Notes: generated by a model from the letters alone, not told the origin. DNA of 64,000 nt from Rathayibacter iranicus NCPPB 2253 = VKM Ac-1602 (GCF_003149025.1 NZ_QGDV01000004.1:62001-126000), one strand, 5' to 3'; counted from the stretch's first letter, positions 27,561-37,302 are shown. Translations and numbers: made by a program.

Positions 27561-27584
27561 GCCCTCTCCCGCAAGGGAGAGGGC
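27561..27584. terminator. Perfect 10-bp hairpin with GCAA loop
   Basis: GCCCTCTCCC - GCAA - GGGAGAGGGC lies 27 bases after the mutase stop. The loop is a GNRA tetraloop, giving a very stable structure. No T run follows on the plus strand. It may end the punA-mutase transcript or act on readthrough from the convergent operon. Confidence 0.6.
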
Positions 27585-27667
27585 GGGCATGAGAATCGCG
27601 TGCCAGCGATTCGAATCAGCCCGACGCCCCCCGCTCCACCCAACGCACCCCGTCACGAAGCCAACTG

Positions 27668-27732
27668 CGCTGAGCCGCGCAGGGAGCGGCTCAGAAACGA
27701 ACGCTGAGCCGCGCAGGCAGAGGGTCAGAAAC
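27668..27732. repeat. Two 31-base direct repeats with internal hairpin
   Basis: 27668-27698 and 27702-27732 both start CGCTGAGCCGCGCAGG and end TCAGAAAC; a degenerate third end (TCAGAGAC) follows at about 27744. The first copy also folds (27670-27678 with 27686-27694, CTGAGCCGC/GCGGCTCAG). Lies in the convergent gap between the mutase and the EIIB gene, so a termination or RNA-stability role is plausible. Confidence 0.7.
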
Positions 27733-27763
27733 ACCTCGCTGCTCAGAGACAAACACCTCGCGA

Positions 27764-28036
27764 TCAGGCGAGCGCGCGCTTGATCTTGGCGGTGATCTCG
27801 TTCTGGTCGAGGTAGTTGTCGATGACGACGACCTCGGCGAAGGTCGGGCCGAGACGGCCGACCAGTTCTCCCGAGGTGAGGATGATCTGCGCGTCGGCGG
27901 CGAGCGCGTCAACCGAGTCGAGGTCGGACGCGATGACCTCGGCGTCGAGATCGAGGGATTCGAGAGCGCGCTCTGTTCCGAGCTTGAGGATGGCGGAGGT
28001 GCCGATTCCGGCGCCGCAGAGAGTGATGATCTTCAT
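27764..28036 (-). CDS. PTS EIIB, ascorbate/galactitol (UlaB) type
   Basis: 90 residues. A single Rossmann-like EIIB domain starting MKIITLCGAGIGTSAILK, where Cys7 is the phospho-accepting residue. Receives phosphate from an EIIA and passes it to sugar at the EIIC channel. Overlaps the EIIA gene by ATGA and ends the nucleoside-salvage operon. No EIIC gene is present on either side, which is odd for this type. Confidence 0.85.
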   Translation of the reverse strand: MKIITLCGAGIGTSAILKLGTERALESLDLDAEVIASDLDSVDALAADAQIILTSGELVGRLGPTFAEVVVIDNYLDQNEITAKIKRALA

Positions 28037-28506
28037 GCGCTTCTTCCCTGAGGAGGGTGCGGAGGGTCGCCCGTCAGGACGGCGTTAATGCCGCGGACCG
28101 TGCGGGCGGCGGCGAGTGCGGCGACGGCGTCCGGGCGGGTGAGAACGTCGGCGAGCCCAGCGACGAAGCCAAGGTGCCCGTGCGCCTGGGTGGCAGCGAT
28201 GCCGATGACGACCGAGACCGGGTCGTTGGTGCTATGTCCGAAGACGACGGGCTCGGCGAGCGTCACGACCGACAGGCCGTCGGCGAGCACGTCGTTGCCG
28301 GGCCGCGCGTGGGCGAGGGCGAGCCCCGGAGCTATCACAATGTAGGGCCCGAGCACGTCGATCTGCTCGATCATGCGGCGCGAGTAGCGGGCGTCGACGG
28401 CACCACGACGCTCGAGGGCGCGCCCGGCTTCGAGAACGGCCTCCCGCCAGGACGCCGCGGAGTGCCGCAGCGCGACCGCCTCGTCCGGCAGCGCGTCGAG
28501 CGGCAT
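28033..28506 (-). CDS. PTS EIIA, fructose/mannitol/ascorbate (EIIA-2) type
   Basis: 157 residues. EIIA-2 fold: MIEQIDVLGPYIVIAPGLAL leads into ALAHARP, with the phospho-accepting His of the family's conserved PHA-like site, followed by VFGHSTNDPVSVVIGIAA. Starts two bases after the adenosine deaminase stop, so it belongs to the nucleoside operon. With the adjacent EIIB it may phosphorylate a transporter encoded elsewhere or act as a regulatory phospho-relay. Confidence 0.85.
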   Translation of the reverse strand: MPLDALPDEAVALRHSAASWREAVLEAGRALERRGAVDARYSRRMIEQIDVLGPYIVIAPGLALAHARPGNDVLADGLSVVTLAEPVVFGHSTNDPVSVVIGIAATQAHGHLGFVAGLADVLTRPDAVAALAAARTVRGINAVLTGDPPHPPQGRSA

Positions 28507-28508
28507 GC

Positions 28509-29630
28509 TCAGGCCGCCTCGAAGCCGGCGCTGATCGTCTCGACCAGCTCCAGCCGCTCATCGAGTGGGAGGAAGCTGGCCTGCGCCGCGTTGAGCTGGA
28601 AGGCTTCGAGATCATCGAGGTCGTAGCCGAACGCGTCAGCGAGCAGAGCCAACTCGCGACTCAGCGTCGTCGCGCTCATCAGGCGGTTGTCGGTGTTGAC
28701 CGTCACGCGGAAGCCGAGCTGGTAGAGCAGGTCGAACGGATGGTCGACTAACTCCGTGCCCCAGGCGGCGACCGCGCCGGTCTGCAGGTTGGACGAGGGG
28801 CTGAGTTCGAGCGCGATTTCGCGGTCCTTCACCCACTCCGACAACTCGCCGAGCGTGACGTAGCTCGCCTCGTCGTCCTGACGCTCGACACGGATGTCCT
28901 CCGCGAGCCTGACGCCGTGCCCGAGGCGCAGCGCGCGCCCATCAAGGAGCGCGGAACGGATGCTGTCGAGACCATCGGCCTCGCCTGCGTGCACGGTGGT
29001 CGGGAAGTGTGCGGCGGCGAGCAGTTCGAACGCGGGACGGTGCAGGGCGGCAGGGTATCCCTCCTCGGCCCCGGCGATGTCGAAGCCGATGGCCCCGCGC
29101 TCGCGATGCCGCAGCGCCAGCTCGGCGATGTCGAGTGAGCGGTCAGCGTGACGCATCGCGGTGATCAGCTGCCCCACTCGGAGCCGGTGGCCCTGCGCCG
29201 CCGCCTCCTGAACGCCCTGTTGCAGCCCCTCCTGTACCGCTTCGACGGCCGCGTCGAGGGTGAGGCCCGCGTGCAGATGCTGCTCGGGTGCCCAGCGCAC
29301 CTCGCCGTGCACGACACCGTCGGCCGCGAGGTCGAGGACGAACTCGCGGGCGACCCGCTCGAGCGCCGACGCGGTCTGCATCACGGCGAGCGTGGTCGCG
29401 AAAGTCGTGAGGTACTCACGAAGCGAGCCGGAGTCGGCTCTCGCTCGGAACCACTCGGCGAGCGCCTCCGGCTCCTCGGCCGGCAGCGCAACGCCGGTCT
29501 CGCGAGCGATGTCGATGATCGTGGCGGTACGCAGGCCACCGTCGAGGTGGTCGTGCAGCGACACCTTGGGGAGTTGATCGATAACGATGCCCTCGCCAGG
29601 GAGGAGGTACCCCTCGGTGTGATCGGACAC
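28509..29630 (-). CDS. add: Adenosine deaminase
   Basis: 373 residues from GTG with GAGGAG upstream. Converts (deoxy)adenosine to (deoxy)inosine. Zinc and substrate residues are visible: VSLHDHLDGGLR, TTVHAGEADG (His and catalytic Glu), LRLGHGVRL, and TVNTDNRLMS (late Asp). The motif reads HLDGGLR where many family members have HLDGSLR. Product feeds the PNP encoded at 25051. A 213-bp gap to deoA (29631-29843) shows no recognisable element but could hold a secondary promoter. Confidence 0.92.
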   Translation of the reverse strand: MSDHTEGYLLPGEGIVIDQLPKVSLHDHLDGGLRTATIIDIARETGVALPAEEPEALAEWFRARADSGSLREYLTTFATTLAVMQTASALERVAREFVLDLAADGVVHGEVRWAPEQHLHAGLTLDAAVEAVQEGLQQGVQEAAAQGHRLRVGQLITAMRHADRSLDIAELALRHRERGAIGFDIAGAEEGYPAALHRPAFELLAAAHFPTTVHAGEADGLDSIRSALLDGRALRLGHGVRLAEDIRVERQDDEASYVTLGELSEWVKDREIALELSPSSNLQTGAVAAWGTELVDHPFDLLYQLGFRVTVNTDNRLMSATTLSRELALLADAFGYDLDDLEAFQLNAAQASFLPLDERLELVETISAGFEAA

Positions 29631-29843
29631 GGTGCTCCTCGCGGCTCGGGCGGTTGCTCGCGGACAACTTTAGAGGGTCGACGAAGCCGCCTCACCGAGC
29701 GGCGCCTCCCCTGCCGCGGACGGCGCGATCGAGATTTGTGGCTCGTCGGACCGGCTCGGGCTCGCAGGATCGAGCGGGCTTAGTGAACCGACTGCGATTC
29801 CGCGAGCACCCGGGGGGTCCACGAGGGGCAACGAGCGGAAGCC

Positions 29844-31151
29844 TCAGGAGACGCGCTCAGCCACCAGCGGCCCACCGTCGAGCACCTCGTCGCCCACGTC
29901 GCCCACGCGGTACGCGCCCTCCAACGCCTCGAGGGCGCGCGCGAACCGTTCCGGCTCGTCGGCCGAGAGCGTGAATAGCGGCTGCCCGGCTCGCACGGCG
30001 TCGCCCGGCTTCGCCTGAAGGTCGATTCCCGCCGCGTGCTGGACGGCATCCGGCTGCCGAGCCCGGCCCGCGCCGAGCCGCCACGCAGCAATTCCGAAGG
30101 GTAGCGCCTGCTGCTCGACGAGCACTCCGTCGCGCTCGGCGAGCACGACGTGCGTCTCGTGCGCCTCGGGGAGCGGCGCCTCCGGGTCGCCGCCCTGGGC
30201 CCGAATCACCGCTCGCCAGGTGTCCATCGCGGCTCCCCCGTCCAGCGCGCCTTCGACGTCCGCCTCGGGTTGTCCAGCCAGCGCGAGCATCTCGCGTGCC
30301 AGAGTCAGGGTGAGTTCGCGCACATCCGCAGGACCGCCGCCGGCCAGGACCTCGACCGACTCCTGCACCTCGTTCGCATTGCCGATGGCCAGGCCGAGTG
30401 GCACGTTCATGTTGGTCAGAAGGGCCGTGGTGCGCACTCCCGCATCGTTGCCGAGATCGACCATCGCTCGCGCCAGTTCACGTGAGCGCTCGATGTCGAC
30501 CATGAACGCGCCCGAACCGAACTTCACGTCGAGCACCAGAGCCTCGGTCCCCTCCGCGATCTTCTTCGACATGATCGACGAGGCGATCAGCGGGATCGCC
30601 TCGACCGTGCCGGTGATGTCGCGCAGGGCGTACAGCTTTTTGTCGGCCGGAGCCAGACCCGATCCGGCGGCGCAAATGACTCCACCGACGGTGCGAAGCT
30701 GCTCGAGCATGTCCTCCGTCGACAGATCCGCACGCCACCCCGGGATCGACTCCAGCTTGTCGAGCGTTCCGCCGGTGTGGCCGAGTCCCCGTCCCGAGAG
30801 CTGCGGCACCGCCACACCGAAGGAGGCGACCAGCGGCATCAACGGCAACGTGATCTTGTCACCCACGCCGCCCGTGGAGTGCTTGTCGACCGTACGCTTG
30901 CCGAGGCCGCCGAAGTGCAGTCGCTCTCCGCTGGCGATCATCGCGAGGGTGAGGTCGCGGATCTCGTCGCGCTCCATGCCATTGAGCAGCACGGCCATCG
31001 CGAAGGCGGCCATTTGCTCGCCTGAGACGTAGCCGCGGGTGTAGGCGTCGACCAGCCACTCGATCTGTGCGGTCGAGAGCGCGCCGTGATCGCGCTTGAT
31101 ACGGATGATGTCGACAGCATCGAAGTCCTCGACAGGGATAGTGCGGGTCAT
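29844..31151 (-). CDS. deoA: Thymidine phosphorylase
   Basis: 435 residues. Splits thymidine to thymine and deoxyribose-1-phosphate. Seen: ISGERLHFGGLGK-like region, VDKHSTGGVGDKITLPLMPL (phosphate loop), GRGLGHTGGTLDKLESIPG, and SSIMSKKIAEGTEALVLDVK with the substrate Lys. Normal family length. A GAGGATCC ribosome site precedes the ATG. Between cdd and add in the salvage operon. Confidence 0.95.
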   Translation of the reverse strand: MTRTIPVEDFDAVDIIRIKRDHGALSTAQIEWLVDAYTRGYVSGEQMAAFAMAVLLNGMERDEIRDLTLAMIASGERLHFGGLGKRTVDKHSTGGVGDKITLPLMPLVASFGVAVPQLSGRGLGHTGGTLDKLESIPGWRADLSTEDMLEQLRTVGGVICAAGSGLAPADKKLYALRDITGTVEAIPLIASSIMSKKIAEGTEALVLDVKFGSGAFMVDIERSRELARAMVDLGNDAGVRTTALLTNMNVPLGLAIGNANEVQESVEVLAGGGPADVRELTLTLAREMLALAGQPEADVEGALDGGAAMDTWRAVIRAQGGDPEAPLPEAHETHVVLAERDGVLVEQQALPFGIAAWRLGAGRARQPDAVQHAAGIDLQAKPGDAVRAGQPLFTLSADEPERFARALEALEGAYRVGDVGDEVLDGGPLVAERVS

Positions 31152-31184
31152 GCGGATCCTCGGTTCAGAGTGGGCAGGGCGGCG

Positions 31185-31589
31185 CTACTTTCCGGCATAT
31201 GCCTCAAGAGTGCGCGGGCCGAATGCGTCGGGGATGACCTCGTCGATGCTCCGCAGGCCGGAGACGGTGTCGAGCACCATCCCGTCTGCCGAGTGCTCGA
31301 AGAGGAGTTGGCGGCAGCGCCCGCAGGGCATCAGCGTCGCGCCGTGCCCATCCACGCAGGTGAATGCGACGAGGCGTCCTCCGCCGCTCATGTGCAGGGC
31401 CGACACGAGCGCGCACTCCGCGCACAGACCCAGTCCATAGGAGGCATTTTCGACGTTGCAACCGGAGACGATCCGGCCATCATCGACGAGCGCTGCGGCG
31501 CCCACGGGGAACTTCGAGTAAGGCGCATACGCCCGGCCCATCGCGTCAAGGGCAGCGTCGCGCAGCGCCTCCCAGTCGATATCGGTCAC
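31185..31589 (-). CDS. cdd: Cytidine deaminase
   Basis: 134 residues from the GTG at 31589, which has AGGGGAG at ideal spacing; a GTG at 31604 overlapping the permease stop (GTGA) is the alternative. Homotetrameric zinc enzyme: GCNVENASYGLGLCAECAL (Cys ligand and catalytic Glu: CAE) and MPCGRCRQ (PCxxC). Makes (deoxy)uridine from (deoxy)cytidine. Confidence 0.94.
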   Translation of the reverse strand: MTDIDWEALRDAALDAMGRAYAPYSKFPVGAAALVDDGRIVSGCNVENASYGLGLCAECALVSALHMSGGGRLVAFTCVDGHGATLMPCGRCRQLLFEHSADGMVLDTVSGLRSIDEVIPDAFGPRTLEAYAGK

Positions 31590-31600
31590 GATGACTCCCC

Positions 31601-32860
31601 TCACGACTTCACATACGGCTTGCCGGCGGCCGCCGGTCCGCGGGAATGCCCGACGAGGCCGGCGACCGCGAAGATCGTCACCACGTAGGGCAGCATCAGC
31701 ATGAACTCGCTCGGCACCGGCGAGCCGATGACGCCGAGCACGTTCTGCAGGTTCGTCGCGAAGCCGAACAGCAGCGAGGCGAGCGTCGCGCGGATCGGGT
31801 CCCAGCGCCCGAAGATCACGGCGGCGAGGGCGATGAAGCCTGCACCCGCGGTCATCTCCTTGCCAAATGCGCCGACCGCGTCGAGCGTGTAGTAGGCACC
31901 GCCGACCCCGGCGATGGCTCCGGCCAGCGAGACGTTCCAGAACCGCGTGCGCGCCACGTTGATCCCCACCGTGTCGGCCGCCTGCGGATGCTCACCGACC
32001 GCGCGGAGGCGCAGGCCCCACTTCGTCCTGAACAGGCCCCACCACACGGCGACGATCGCGACGTACATCAGGTAGACGATGACCGTCTGGTTGAACAGCA
32101 CGGCGCCCACGATCGGCACCTGGCTGAGCACCGGGATCGGTAGCCGGTCGAACTTCACCGGCGAGTTGAAGGTCGACGCGTCCGCCGAGAGCACCTGGGA
32201 GTAGAGGAAACTCGTCAGGCCCGTTACCAGCACGTTCAGCACGACGCCGACGATCACCTGGTCGACCAGGTACTTGATTGCGAAGGCGGCCAGCACGAAC
32301 GAGACCAGCACGCTCGCGAGCATCGCCGCGAGCAATCCGAGGACGGGCTGACGGGTCAGCGAGCCGACCATCGCCGCGGTGAACGCACCGGCCAGCAGCT
32401 GCCCCTCGATCGCCACGTTGACCACTCCGACCCGCTCCGAGATCACCCCGCCGAGGGAGCCGAAGATCAGCGGAGTGGCCAGGCCGACGGTCCCCAGCAA
32501 CAGACCCGAGACGGGTAGCGCGGCGCCGGCCGAGGCCCAGACGAGGAAGCCGATCAAGAAGACGAACGCGAAGACCGCCGACAACCACAGCGGGATCCGC
32601 CGACCGGCCCGAGCCAGCGCCGCAGCAACGACGGCCAAGGCGACCAAAAGGATCGCGACGACAGCGCCGGTCCCGCGCGTCGGAAACGGCACGTCGGGCA
32701 GAGCAAAGAAATCGGTACCAGCCGCGAGCCGGAACGAACTCGTCCCGTCGCGGCCCAGGGCCACGAAGAGAACCACGGCGAGAAGCGCGAAGACGCCGAA
32801 CGCGATCGGTGCCTTCCAGCTGCGGATCACGACTCGGTCGACAACGGTGGCGGTGCTCAT
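31601..32860 (-). CDS. Nucleoside ABC transporter permease (second)
   Basis: 419 residues from the ATG of MSTATVVDR, which overlaps the previous permease stop (ATGA). About ten membrane segments; the branched-chain-amino-acid/BMP permease signature is seen as GVISERVGVVNVAIEGQLL and later LRLRAVGEHPQAADTVGI (EAA-like coupling loop). Pairs with the permease encoded upstream to form the channel of a purine/pyrimidine nucleoside importer. The open frame continues further upstream but that sequence is arginine-rich and antisense-like. Confidence 0.9.
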   Translation of the reverse strand: MSTATVVDRVVIRSWKAPIAFGVFALLAVVLFVALGRDGTSSFRLAAGTDFFALPDVPFPTRGTGAVVAILLVALAVVAAALARAGRRIPLWLSAVFAFVFLIGFLVWASAGAALPVSGLLLGTVGLATPLIFGSLGGVISERVGVVNVAIEGQLLAGAFTAAMVGSLTRQPVLGLLAAMLASVLVSFVLAAFAIKYLVDQVIVGVVLNVLVTGLTSFLYSQVLSADASTFNSPVKFDRLPIPVLSQVPIVGAVLFNQTVIVYLMYVAIVAVWWGLFRTKWGLRLRAVGEHPQAADTVGINVARTRFWNVSLAGAIAGVGGAYYTLDAVGAFGKEMTAGAGFIALAAVIFGRWDPIRATLASLLFGFATNLQNVLGVIGSPVPSEFMLMLPYVVTIFAVAGLVGHSRGPAAAGKPYVKS

Positions 32861-34167
32861 GCGGAGACTTCCGGAATGGGTTGGGCGCGGCGCTTGGGGA
32901 GGGACCCGGGCGTCGGGAGGCGGAAGATCGCGCGCACCAGCGGCGGTGCGGCGATGAAGAGGACGATCAACGATTGGACGACGAGCACCACGTCGATCGG
33001 GATGCCCTCGGCAGCCTGCATCGAGTAGCCGCCGGCTTTGAAAGCGCCGAACAGGATGCCCGCAAAGAACACGCCCCACGGACGCGATCGACCCAGCAAC
33101 GCGACCGTGATCGCGTCGAAGCCGATACCGGCGTCGATCCCGGAGGTGAACCCCGTGGTGACCGTCCCCATCACCTGGGCGCTCCCGGCGAGGCCCAGCA
33201 GCCCGCCCGAGAGCAGCATCGCGACGATATAGCTGCCCTTGACGTCGATGCCGGCTACTCGAGCCGCGTGCGGATTCTCGCCGACCGCGCGGAACTTGAA
33301 ACCGATGCTTGAGCGATTCAGCAGCCACCAGACTCCGACGGTCGCGAGGACCGCGAAGACGAAGCCGAGCGTCAGCGAGTAGTTCGGGCCGAGGAGGGCG
33401 GGGAAGACCGCCGTCTGCTTCATCCCGGGCGACTTGGGGTTGTTCGATCCGGGAGCCTGGAGTGCGCCGGGCGTGCGCAGCAGGTAAGAGATGAGGTAGA
33501 AGGCGACGTAGTTCAGCATGATCGTGAGGATCACCTCGTGCGCCCCGGTGCGCGCCTTGAGCAGGCCGACCAGCCCGGCCCAGAGCGCACCGCCCAGGAT
33601 GCCCGCCGCAAGCGTGACGACCACGTGGACGCCCCACGGCAGGTCGAAGGAGAAGCCGACCCAGCCAGCGCAGGCTGCGGCGATCAGCATCTGACCGCGA
33701 CCGCCGATGTTGAACAGGCCGACACGGAACGCCAGCGCCACTCCCAGACCACCTGCGATCAGCGGAGTCGCGAAAGCGAGGGTGTCGGTGAGCGGCTTAA
33801 TGCCGTTCGCGAAACCCTCGCGGCGGAAGTTGTAGACGGAGCCCTGGAACAGGGAGGAGTACGCCCCTGCGACCGACTGCCAGATTGCCTGCAGAGTGTC
33901 GAGCGGGCGGGCGAAGAAGTAACCGGATGCCGCCTGAACCTCCTTGTCGGTCGCGGCGATCAGCACGCCACCCGCGATCAGCGAGAGCAGGACGGCGAGC
34001 ACGGACATGAGGGCCGTGCCGGAGAGGATCTCGCGCAGCACTCGCGAGGCTCCGCTCTCGATCCGACCGGGTCGCGCCTCCTGCTCCGGCTTCTGGCCGG
34101 GCTCGAGCCCCCGAGACTTCTCGATCTCGGCGTCGGGGTCGACGCTGGGCAGTTGCGCGTCGCTCAC
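32857..34167 (-). CDS. Nucleoside ABC transporter permease (first)
   Basis: 436 residues from GTG (GTGA overlap with the ATPase stop). A charged cytoplasmic N-terminus of about 45 residues is followed by 8-10 membrane segments, with [20 protein letters not shown] (family signature) and [20 protein letters not shown] (coupling loop). Homologous in layout to YufP/NupB-type permeases that accompany BMP lipoproteins. Confidence 0.9.
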   Translation of the reverse strand: MSDAQLPSVDPDAEIEKSRGLEPGQKPEQEARPGRIESGASRVLREILSGTALMSVLAVLLSLIAGGVLIAATDKEVQAASGYFFARPLDTLQAIWQSVAGAYSSLFQGSVYNFRREGFANGIKPLTDTLAFATPLIAGGLGVALAFRVGLFNIGGRGQMLIAAACAGWVGFSFDLPWGVHVVVTLAAGILGGALWAGLVGLLKARTGAHEVILTIMLNYVAFYLISYLLRTPGALQAPGSNNPKSPGMKQTAVFPALLGPNYSLTLGFVFAVLATVGVWWLLNRSSIGFKFRAVGENPHAARVAGIDVKGSYIVAMLLSGGLLGLAGSAQVMGTVTTGFTSGIDAGIGFDAITVALLGRSRPWGVFFAGILFGAFKAGGYSMQAAEGIPIDVVLVVQSLIVLFIAAPPLVRAIFRLPTPGSLPKRRAQPIPEVSA

Positions 34168-35684
34168 GCCGCCGCTCCCTTCTCGGCGGGCATCTGCCCG
34201 GCCATCATCAGCCCCAAGACGTCGCGGGGAGTATCGGCGGGCACGATGCCGATAATCCCGCCCTTGTACATCACCGCGATGCGGTCGGCGAGAGCGGCGA
34301 CCTCATCGAGCTCGGTCGAGACCACGATCACGGGAACGCCGGTGTCGCGCGTCTCGACGATGCGCTTGTGCACGAACTCGATCGAGCCGACGTCGATCCC
34401 TCGGGTCGGCTGCGCGGCGATGAACAGCCGCAGCTCGCGGCTGAGTTCCCGCGCGAGCACGACCTTCTGCTGATTGCCGCCGGAGAGCCGGCCGACGTGG
34501 GTACCGATTCCCTGCGCGCGGACATCGAACTCACGCACGCGCTCCTTGGCGAAGCGCTCCAACTCTTTCAGACGCAGACCCAGGCCCTTGACGAAGGGGC
34601 CGGGGCCGGAGCGGTCGAGCATCAGATTTTCGGCGATGGTGAATTCGGCGACCAGGCCATCCTCGGTGCGATCCTCGGGGACGAAGCCGACGCCCGACTC
34701 GAGCACGCGGCGGACCGAGAGTCCGTCGAGGCGGCGACCGTCCAGCGTCACCGAGCCCTCGACCCGCTCCTGCAACCCCATGATCGCCTCGGTGAGTTCG
34801 GTCTGGCCGTTGCCTTGGACGCCCGCGATCGCCATGATCTCGCCGCGGCGCACCTCGAACGACACATTGTCGACGACGGCCTGCCCGTTCGCGTCGCGCA
34901 CGGTGAGATTGCTGACCACAAGAGCCTCGTCCCCTGCCTGCGCAGGCTGCTTCTGCACCGTCAATTCCACGGCGCGGCCCACCATTAGCGAGGCCAACTC
35001 GGCGTTGCTCGCGGTCGGCGACGCTTCTCCGACCACCTTGCCGAGGCGGATCACCGTGATCCGGTCGCCGACCTCACGCACCTCGCGCAGCTTGTGTGTG
35101 ATGAAGACGATGGCTGTCCCGGCCGCGCGCAGCTGCCGCATGATCGCGATCAGCTCGTCCGTCTCCTGCGGTGTCAGCACCGCGGTCGGCTCATCGAACA
35201 CGAGCACCCGAGCATCGCGGGACAGCGCCTTGATGATCTCGACACGCTGCTGCACCCCGACGGGCAGATCCTCGACGATCGCATTCGGATCGACATCGAA
35301 GCCGAAGCGGTCGGAAATTTCGCGCACCCGAGCCTGCGCGGCTGCGAGGTCCAGGCGACCGCCGGCCTTCGTCTCCTCGTGGCCGAGCATGACGTTCTCG
35401 GCGACCGAGAACACGGGGACAAGCATGAAGTGCTGGTGGACCATCCCGATGCCCGCCTTCATCGCATCGCCCGGGCCGGAGAAGCGCTGGACCGCGTCGT
35501 CCAGCAGGATCTCTCCCTCCTCAGCCTGGTAGAGGCCGTAGAGCACGTTCATCAGCGTCGACTTGCCAGCGCCGTTCTCACCGAGGAGACAGTGGATCTC
35601 GCCGGGTTCCACCGTGAGATCGATGTGGTCGTTGGCCACGAGCGCACCGAAGCGCTTCGTAATGCCCCGCAGTTCGAGCTTCAT
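34164..35684 (-). CDS. Nucleoside ABC transporter ATPase with two ABC domains
   Basis: 506 residues with duplicated nucleotide-binding domains. Domain 1 (about 1-245) has Walker [26 protein letters not shown] in place of LSGGQ, and Walker [15 protein letters not shown]. Domain 2 (about 258-495) has a degenerate Walker A ([10 protein letters not shown]) and signature [16 protein letters not shown]. This asymmetry is usual in the sugar/nucleoside (RbsA/YufO) group. Drives the two-permease importer downstream. Confidence 0.92.
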   Translation of the reverse strand: MKLELRGITKRFGALVANDHIDLTVEPGEIHCLLGENGAGKSTLMNVLYGLYQAEEGEILLDDAVQRFSGPGDAMKAGIGMVHQHFMLVPVFSVAENVMLGHEETKAGGRLDLAAAQARVREISDRFGFDVDPNAIVEDLPVGVQQRVEIIKALSRDARVLVFDEPTAVLTPQETDELIAIMRQLRAAGTAIVFITHKLREVREVGDRITVIRLGKVVGEASPTASNAELASLMVGRAVELTVQKQPAQAGDEALVVSNLTVRDANGQAVVDNVSFEVRRGEIMAIAGVQGNGQTELTEAIMGLQERVEGSVTLDGRRLDGLSVRRVLESGVGFVPEDRTEDGLVAEFTIAENLMLDRSGPGPFVKGLGLRLKELERFAKERVREFDVRAQGIGTHVGRLSGGNQQKVVLARELSRELRLFIAAQPTRGIDVGSIEFVHKRIVETRDTGVPVIVVSTELDEVAALADRIAVMYKGGIIGIVPADTPRDVLGLMMAGQMPAEKGAAA

Positions 35685-35744
35685 AAGACCAATCTAACTT
35701 TGGCTTCGGGCCTTGATGCGCCGCGAGGCCGGGGCCGACCCACG

Positions 35745-35789
35745 ACGTGGCCGGTGGGCCCGAGGAGTGCTCGGGCCCACCGGCCACGT
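35745..35789. terminator. 20-bp perfect hairpin between bmp lipoprotein and ATPase genes
   Basis: ACGTGGCCGGTGGGCCCGAG (35745-35764) pairs exactly with 35770-35789; loop GAGTG. It lies after the stop of the binding-protein gene and before the ATPase gene of the same operon, without a U run. Such intercistronic structures commonly keep the binding-protein transcript abundant while letting only part of transcription through to the transporter genes. Confidence 0.7.
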
Positions 35790-35800
35790 GGGGTCAGGGA

Positions 35801-36886
35801 CTACGACGCCTTCGGAGCCGAGGGGGACGTGACGGTGATCGAACCGCCGATGATGCCCTGCTTGATGGTGTCGAGCTCGCCCTGCAGATCGGCCGACACT
35901 TTCGACTCGAACTCGTGGAACGGCGCGATGCCCACTCCGTCGTTCTCGAGCGTGCCGACGAAGGGAGTGGGGTCGAAGGAGCCGGCGCCGGCGGTGCTGG
36001 TGACGTCCGTCGTGCCCGCCTCGATGCCCTTGAGGATCGACGTCAGGTACAGGTCGCCGCCATCCGGGTACGTCTGGTACAGGTCCGCGTCGACGCCCAC
36101 CATCGCGATGTCCTTGCCGGAGTCGCGGATCGCCTCGATTGCGGACTGGAAGATCGGACCACCGACGGGGAGGATCACATCCGCGTTCTGATCGATCAGC
36201 GACTGCGCGGCCGACTTCGCCTCGATGCCCGCCGCGAATCCGCCGGTGAAGGAGCCTGTCTGCGCATCGACATCCCAGCCGACGACCTTAACGTCCTTCC
36301 CCTTCTGCTCGTTGAAGTACTTCACGCCGTCGGCGTAGCCGTCCATAAAGATCGTGACGGTGGGGAACTGCTGGCCGCCGTACGTGCCGACAACGCCGGT
36401 CTTCGAGTAAGACGCCGCCGCGTAGCCAGCGAGGAACGCCGCCTGTGACGTGTCGAAGGTGATCGGCTTGACATTCGGCTTGTCAATCGACGCGTCGTCG
36501 ATGATCGCGAACTCGATGTCGGTGTTGGCCTCGGCCGCGGCTGCCGTGGCGTCTGCCAACGCGAAACCAACCGTGACGATCAGGTTGCAACCCTGATCGA
36601 CCAGGCTGGTGAGGTTCGGCGCGTAGTCGGTTTCGGATTCGGAGGTCGCCGTCTTCGGAGTGACGCCGAGCTGCTCGGACGCCTTCACAAGGCCGTTGTA
36701 ACCCAGCTCGTTGAACGACTTGTCGTCGAACCCGCCCGCGTCGGAGACCATGCAGGGCAGGAAGTCGCCGCCGGCAGCGGCACTCGAGCCGCTCGTCTCG
36801 GGGGCGGAGGCGCAACCGGCGAGAAGCGCGGTGACGCCGAGTGCGGCGAGACCGCTGACAGCGGCCTTACGCGAGGTGATAGTCAA
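35801..36886 (-). CDS. BMP-family nucleoside-binding lipoprotein
   Basis: 361 residues from a TTG start placed 8 bases after GGAGG; the in-frame GTG/ATG codons further upstream lack a ribosome site. Lipobox ALLAGC gives a lipidated N-terminal Cys near residue 24. The mature domain is of the Bmp/Med family: DAGGFDDKSFNELGYNGL, SLVDQGCNLIVTVGFALAD, SYSKTGVVGTYGG, and ADVILPVGGPI. Captures purine or other nucleosides for the importer. First gene of the nine-gene salvage operon; its promoter must lie in 36887-37100. Confidence 0.92.
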   Translation of the reverse strand: MTITSRKAAVSGLAALGVTALLAGCASAPETSGSSAAAGGDFLPCMVSDAGGFDDKSFNELGYNGLVKASEQLGVTPKTATSESETDYAPNLTSLVDQGCNLIVTVGFALADATAAAAEANTDIEFAIIDDASIDKPNVKPITFDTSQAAFLAGYAAASYSKTGVVGTYGGQQFPTVTIFMDGYADGVKYFNEQKGKDVKVVGWDVDAQTGSFTGGFAAGIEAKSAAQSLIDQNADVILPVGGPIFQSAIEAIRDSGKDIAMVGVDADLYQTYPDGGDLYLTSILKGIEAGTTDVTSTAGAGSFDPTPFVGTLENDGVGIAPFHEFESKVSADLQGELDTIKQGIIGGSITVTSPSAPKAS

Positions 36887-37302
36887 GATGTCGTCCTCCA
36901 AGAATGCGGCCCCGCGACGAGCGCGGCAGGGCGTCGATCCGTCCACGTTACCGACTGCGCAAATCGCTCAGCCGCCGCGGACCCTGCGGCGAGGGAAGCG
37001 TTACACAGTGTTGATCTTCCCGTGATGCGTCGAGCACCTGCCGCAACCCGACCGGACGTGGCGCCGGAACGGAGTCGACCGGTGTCTCGCGCCACATCTT
37101 CGCGGCGGCATGCAGCCTGAGCCGTGCCGATCTCTCACCCTTCGAGCGGAGAAAGCCCGATATCACCGGCCTGTTTGCCGGCATGAAGGCGCTGCCGAGC
37201 ACTCAGCACCTACCGATATCCCGCGCCAGCCGAACGCAGGAACTCCCGTCTCTCTTCTACCGTCCTCGCAGCATCTCTTTCTCCTCTCACCATCGGACAC
37301 TT
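36887..37302. other. 416-bp divergent intergenic region
   Basis: Separates the bmp lipoprotein gene and the MFS gene. GGAGG of the lipoprotein gene is at its left edge. Short inverted sequences occur (for example ACCGGCCTGTTTGCCGGC near 37162) but no clear -35/-10 pair, riboswitch fold or operator could be defined by eye. Open frames here are arginine-rich and show no coding character. Confidence 0.4.

Noticed and set aside
26253-27752. Long minus-strand open frame opposite the phospho-sugar mutase
   Set aside because: The plus strand encodes a complete phosphohexomutase with all motifs; the antisense frame is low-complexity Arg/Gly/Glu sequence typical of GC-rich shadows.
32861-33637. Extended N-terminus of the second nucleoside permease
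   Set aside because: The extension overlaps the first permease in another frame and is rich in Arg/Gly; the ATGA overlap at 32857-32860 gives the natural start.
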